Source: Halopseudomonas oceani
GTDB lineage: Bacteria > Pseudomonadota > Gammaproteobacteria > Pseudomonadales > Pseudomonadaceae
Assembly: GCF_002903165.1 (NCBI RefSeq)
Contig: NZ_PPSK01000002.1
Span: 341,208 to 405,207, forward strand
Direction: 5' to 3'
Length of the DNA: 64,000 nucleotides
In this document: positions 62,910-64,000 of the stretch, in pieces
Position numbering within the stretch: position 1 is the first letter of the stretch
How the letters are laid out: the number at the start of each line of letters is the position of its first letter
Made by a program: the position numbers and the translations under genes
Notes under the pieces: generated by a model
Database searches by the model: none
Told to the model about the DNA's origin: nothing
What the model saw: only the letters and a program-made list of their open reading frames with translations

Positions 62910-63233
62910 TTAGGCCTGTTCGTTGGCCAGCAGTGCAAGAAGGGCGTTTTGCTGGCGTCGGCTCATGTCGCGGAAGCGAACCAGTAGTTCTCGTTCAGGG
63001 CTACTCAGGCCCTCGCCATCCTGGGCATTGAGCATCTTGCGAGAGGGCTGGTTTTGCTCTGGCAGCGTCGGCAGATCCAGCAGGCTGTGCTCCAGCCGTG
63101 CGATGATCTCTGAGTTCATGCTGCGGTGGTGTTGCTTGGCAACATCAGCGATGCGGTCGCGCATCCCCTGGGGCAGACGAACCACAAATTTGTCAGCAGT
63201 TCGGCTGGTGTAGTGTTGGGTAGCTGTTTTCAT
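62910..63233 (-). CDS. amrZ: Ribbon-helix-helix regulator AmrZ
   Basis: 107 residues from the ATG at 63233. The core [42 protein letters not shown] is almost that of P. aeruginosa AmrZ (about 108 residues), an Arc-type ribbon-helix-helix protein that controls alginate, motility and c-di-GMP genes and represses its own promoter. The C-terminal part ([27 protein letters not shown]) matches its tetramerisation region. Frame to 63314 rejected as start. Confidence 0.9.
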   Translation of the reverse strand: MKTATQHYTSRTADKFVVRLPQGMRDRIADVAKQHHRSMNSEIIARLEHSLLDLPTLPEQNQPSRKMLNAQDGEGLSSPERELLVRFRDMSRRQQNALLALLANEQA

Positions 63234-63572
63234 GGGGCAATAATAATCGCTTGGCTGAAAAAATCGATGCTGGCCAAGTGCCGCGGAGCGGTGCGGTGGG
63301 GCGGCCAGGGCCATGAGACTGTCTAAACATCTGGGATATCTAATGTATAGACAATGTTTACACTGTTAGTGCCCTAGTAGACCTGTTTTTTGTGTTTCAT
63401 GCCATAGGGTGACAAAAAAATGTCTCCAAAATGTGACGGGTTTACGACGAATGGCGTTTTGCTATTGTTCTGCCGTTATCGTCACATCGGTGGAAATTCG
63501 CTTCAGGCTTCGGGTAAGATTCGGGTCTTCCAAGGAAATTCAACGGGTTGACTGGTTACCCATGTCGTATTT
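63234..63572. other. AT-rich intergenic region upstream of amrZ
   Basis: 339 bases between amrZ and tRNA-Arg(CCT) holding the divergent control regions. TGTGACG- and GTGACA-like words recur at 63410-63490 and A-rich runs are frequent. No gene or clear promoter pair was found. Confidence 0.5.
63271..63282 (-). promoter_or_regulatory. Candidate AmrZ self-control site
   Basis: On the minus strand GGCACTTGGCCA, fitting a GGC-N5-GCCA type AmrZ motif as I remember it, 37 bases upstream of the amrZ start. Confidence 0.4.
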
Positions 63573-63649
63573 GCGCTTGTAGCTCAGCTGGATAGAGCAA
63601 CCGCCTCCTAAGCGGTAGGTCCCCGGTTCGAATCCGGGCTCGCGCGCCA
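63573..63649 (+). tRNA. tRNA-Arg (anticodon CCT), acceptor stem with two mismatches
   Basis: 77 bases; anticodon stem ACCGC/GCGGT with loop CTCCTAA, T-arm CCCGG/CCGGG and encoded GCCA are regular. The acceptor GCGCTTG faces CTCGCGC: pairs 5 and 6 (T-C and T-T) do not form. It may be a working gene with a damaged stem, or one whose 3' end was exchanged. Confidence 0.85.
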
Positions 63650-64000
63650 ATTAAATCAATGGGTTACGTTTTTCGTGTTTCGGCGTTTTTGATTTTGATA
63701 CACGAAATGATACCTTTTCTGACCACCTGACCTTAGTCGGTCTTTACCAGCTTGATCCTCTGGCCAGCTCCGCTCTAGGGCGTTCTACGCTTCTCAATAG
63801 ACTATAGTCAGCTCCGGCTCCGATCTCGGTTGGCGAGCTCAATTCGCCTACTCTTGCGGTACCAAGTGACGTATTGTCATGGCAGCTAGGCGCGGCCGTT
63901 TAATCGAACAGAGCCCTCTCCGGCGCCTTGTTCCATCTGTTTTTTACCGCGGGATGTCCCTGCTTGGTTAACTGAGCCTTGTGGGCCTGAGAGCAGGGAC
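63650..64000. other. Region after tRNA-Arg(CCT) with no gene seen
   Basis: 351 bases to the window edge, with lower GC at its start and many stops in all frames. A 9-bp inverted repeat GTCCCTGCT (63956-63964) / AGCAGGGAC (63992-64000) touches the edge. This is where an element integrated at the tRNA would begin, but no integrase is visible. Confidence 0.5.

Noticed and set aside
1..64000. CRISPR arrays, prophage or insertion sequences
   Set aside because: No regularly spaced short repeats, transposase, integrase or phage structural genes were seen.

Overview
The window is a gene-dense, roughly 60% GC stretch of a gammaproteobacterial chromosome, most likely a Pseudomonas-type organism and perhaps the Halopseudomonas (P. 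pertucinogena) lineage. The evidence is gene order and protein identity: argR-aruC-aruF-aruG followed by alaS-lysC-csrA/rsmA has the P. aeruginosa order, and there is an AmrZ-type regulator, an ErcA/ErcS-like pair, minCDE with rluA, and a CcoM-like 38-residue peptide. The species call is an inference from remembered families; no search was run.

Left part (1-14 kb): the end of one carboxylesterase and a complete lipoprotein carboxylesterase, a CNNM/CBS membrane protein, a cupin, a NosR-like membrane iron-sulfur flavoprotein without nosZ nearby, an iron alcohol dehydrogenase overlapping a cytoplasmic hybrid sensor kinase, then a Tat-signal PhoX phosphatase followed by its own tatA and tatB (no tatC) and a convergent lipoprotein lipase/esterase.

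Secretion operon (14.4-26 kb): a complete, tightly overlapping type II secretion operon gspCDEFGHIJKLMN, ending in a small outer-membrane-type lipoprotein. With the phoX-tatA-tatB-lipase block beside it, this looks like an export island: Tat carries a folded phosphatase to the periplasm and the T2SS could take it, or the lipases, outside. This is the most interesting system in the window. The prepilin peptidase is not here.

Middle (26-48 kb): mostly housekeeping. It holds rdgC, tRNA-Val and tRNA-Asp, an FKBP lipoprotein, a solute-binding protein beside an EAL-CBS-GGDEF protein, prc, a quinone oxidoreductase, an M18 aminopeptidase, rluA, minE-minD-minC, an LpxL-type acyltransferase with a patatin, rapA, three very small genes, tapT, an SDR and a thiolase. 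A REP-like long palindrome lies between the quinone oxidoreductase and aminopeptidase genes.

Right part (48-64 kb): arginine succinyltransferase genes under an AraC-type ArgR, but without aruD/B/E, directly followed by alaS-lysC-csrA; tRNA-Ser and three identical tRNA-Arg(ACG) genes, each with its own promoter and terminator; mgtE; the sodium-pumping oxaloacetate decarboxylase oadGAB; amrZ; and a tRNA-Arg(CCT) with two acceptor-stem mismatches, followed by about 350 bases in which no gene is visible.
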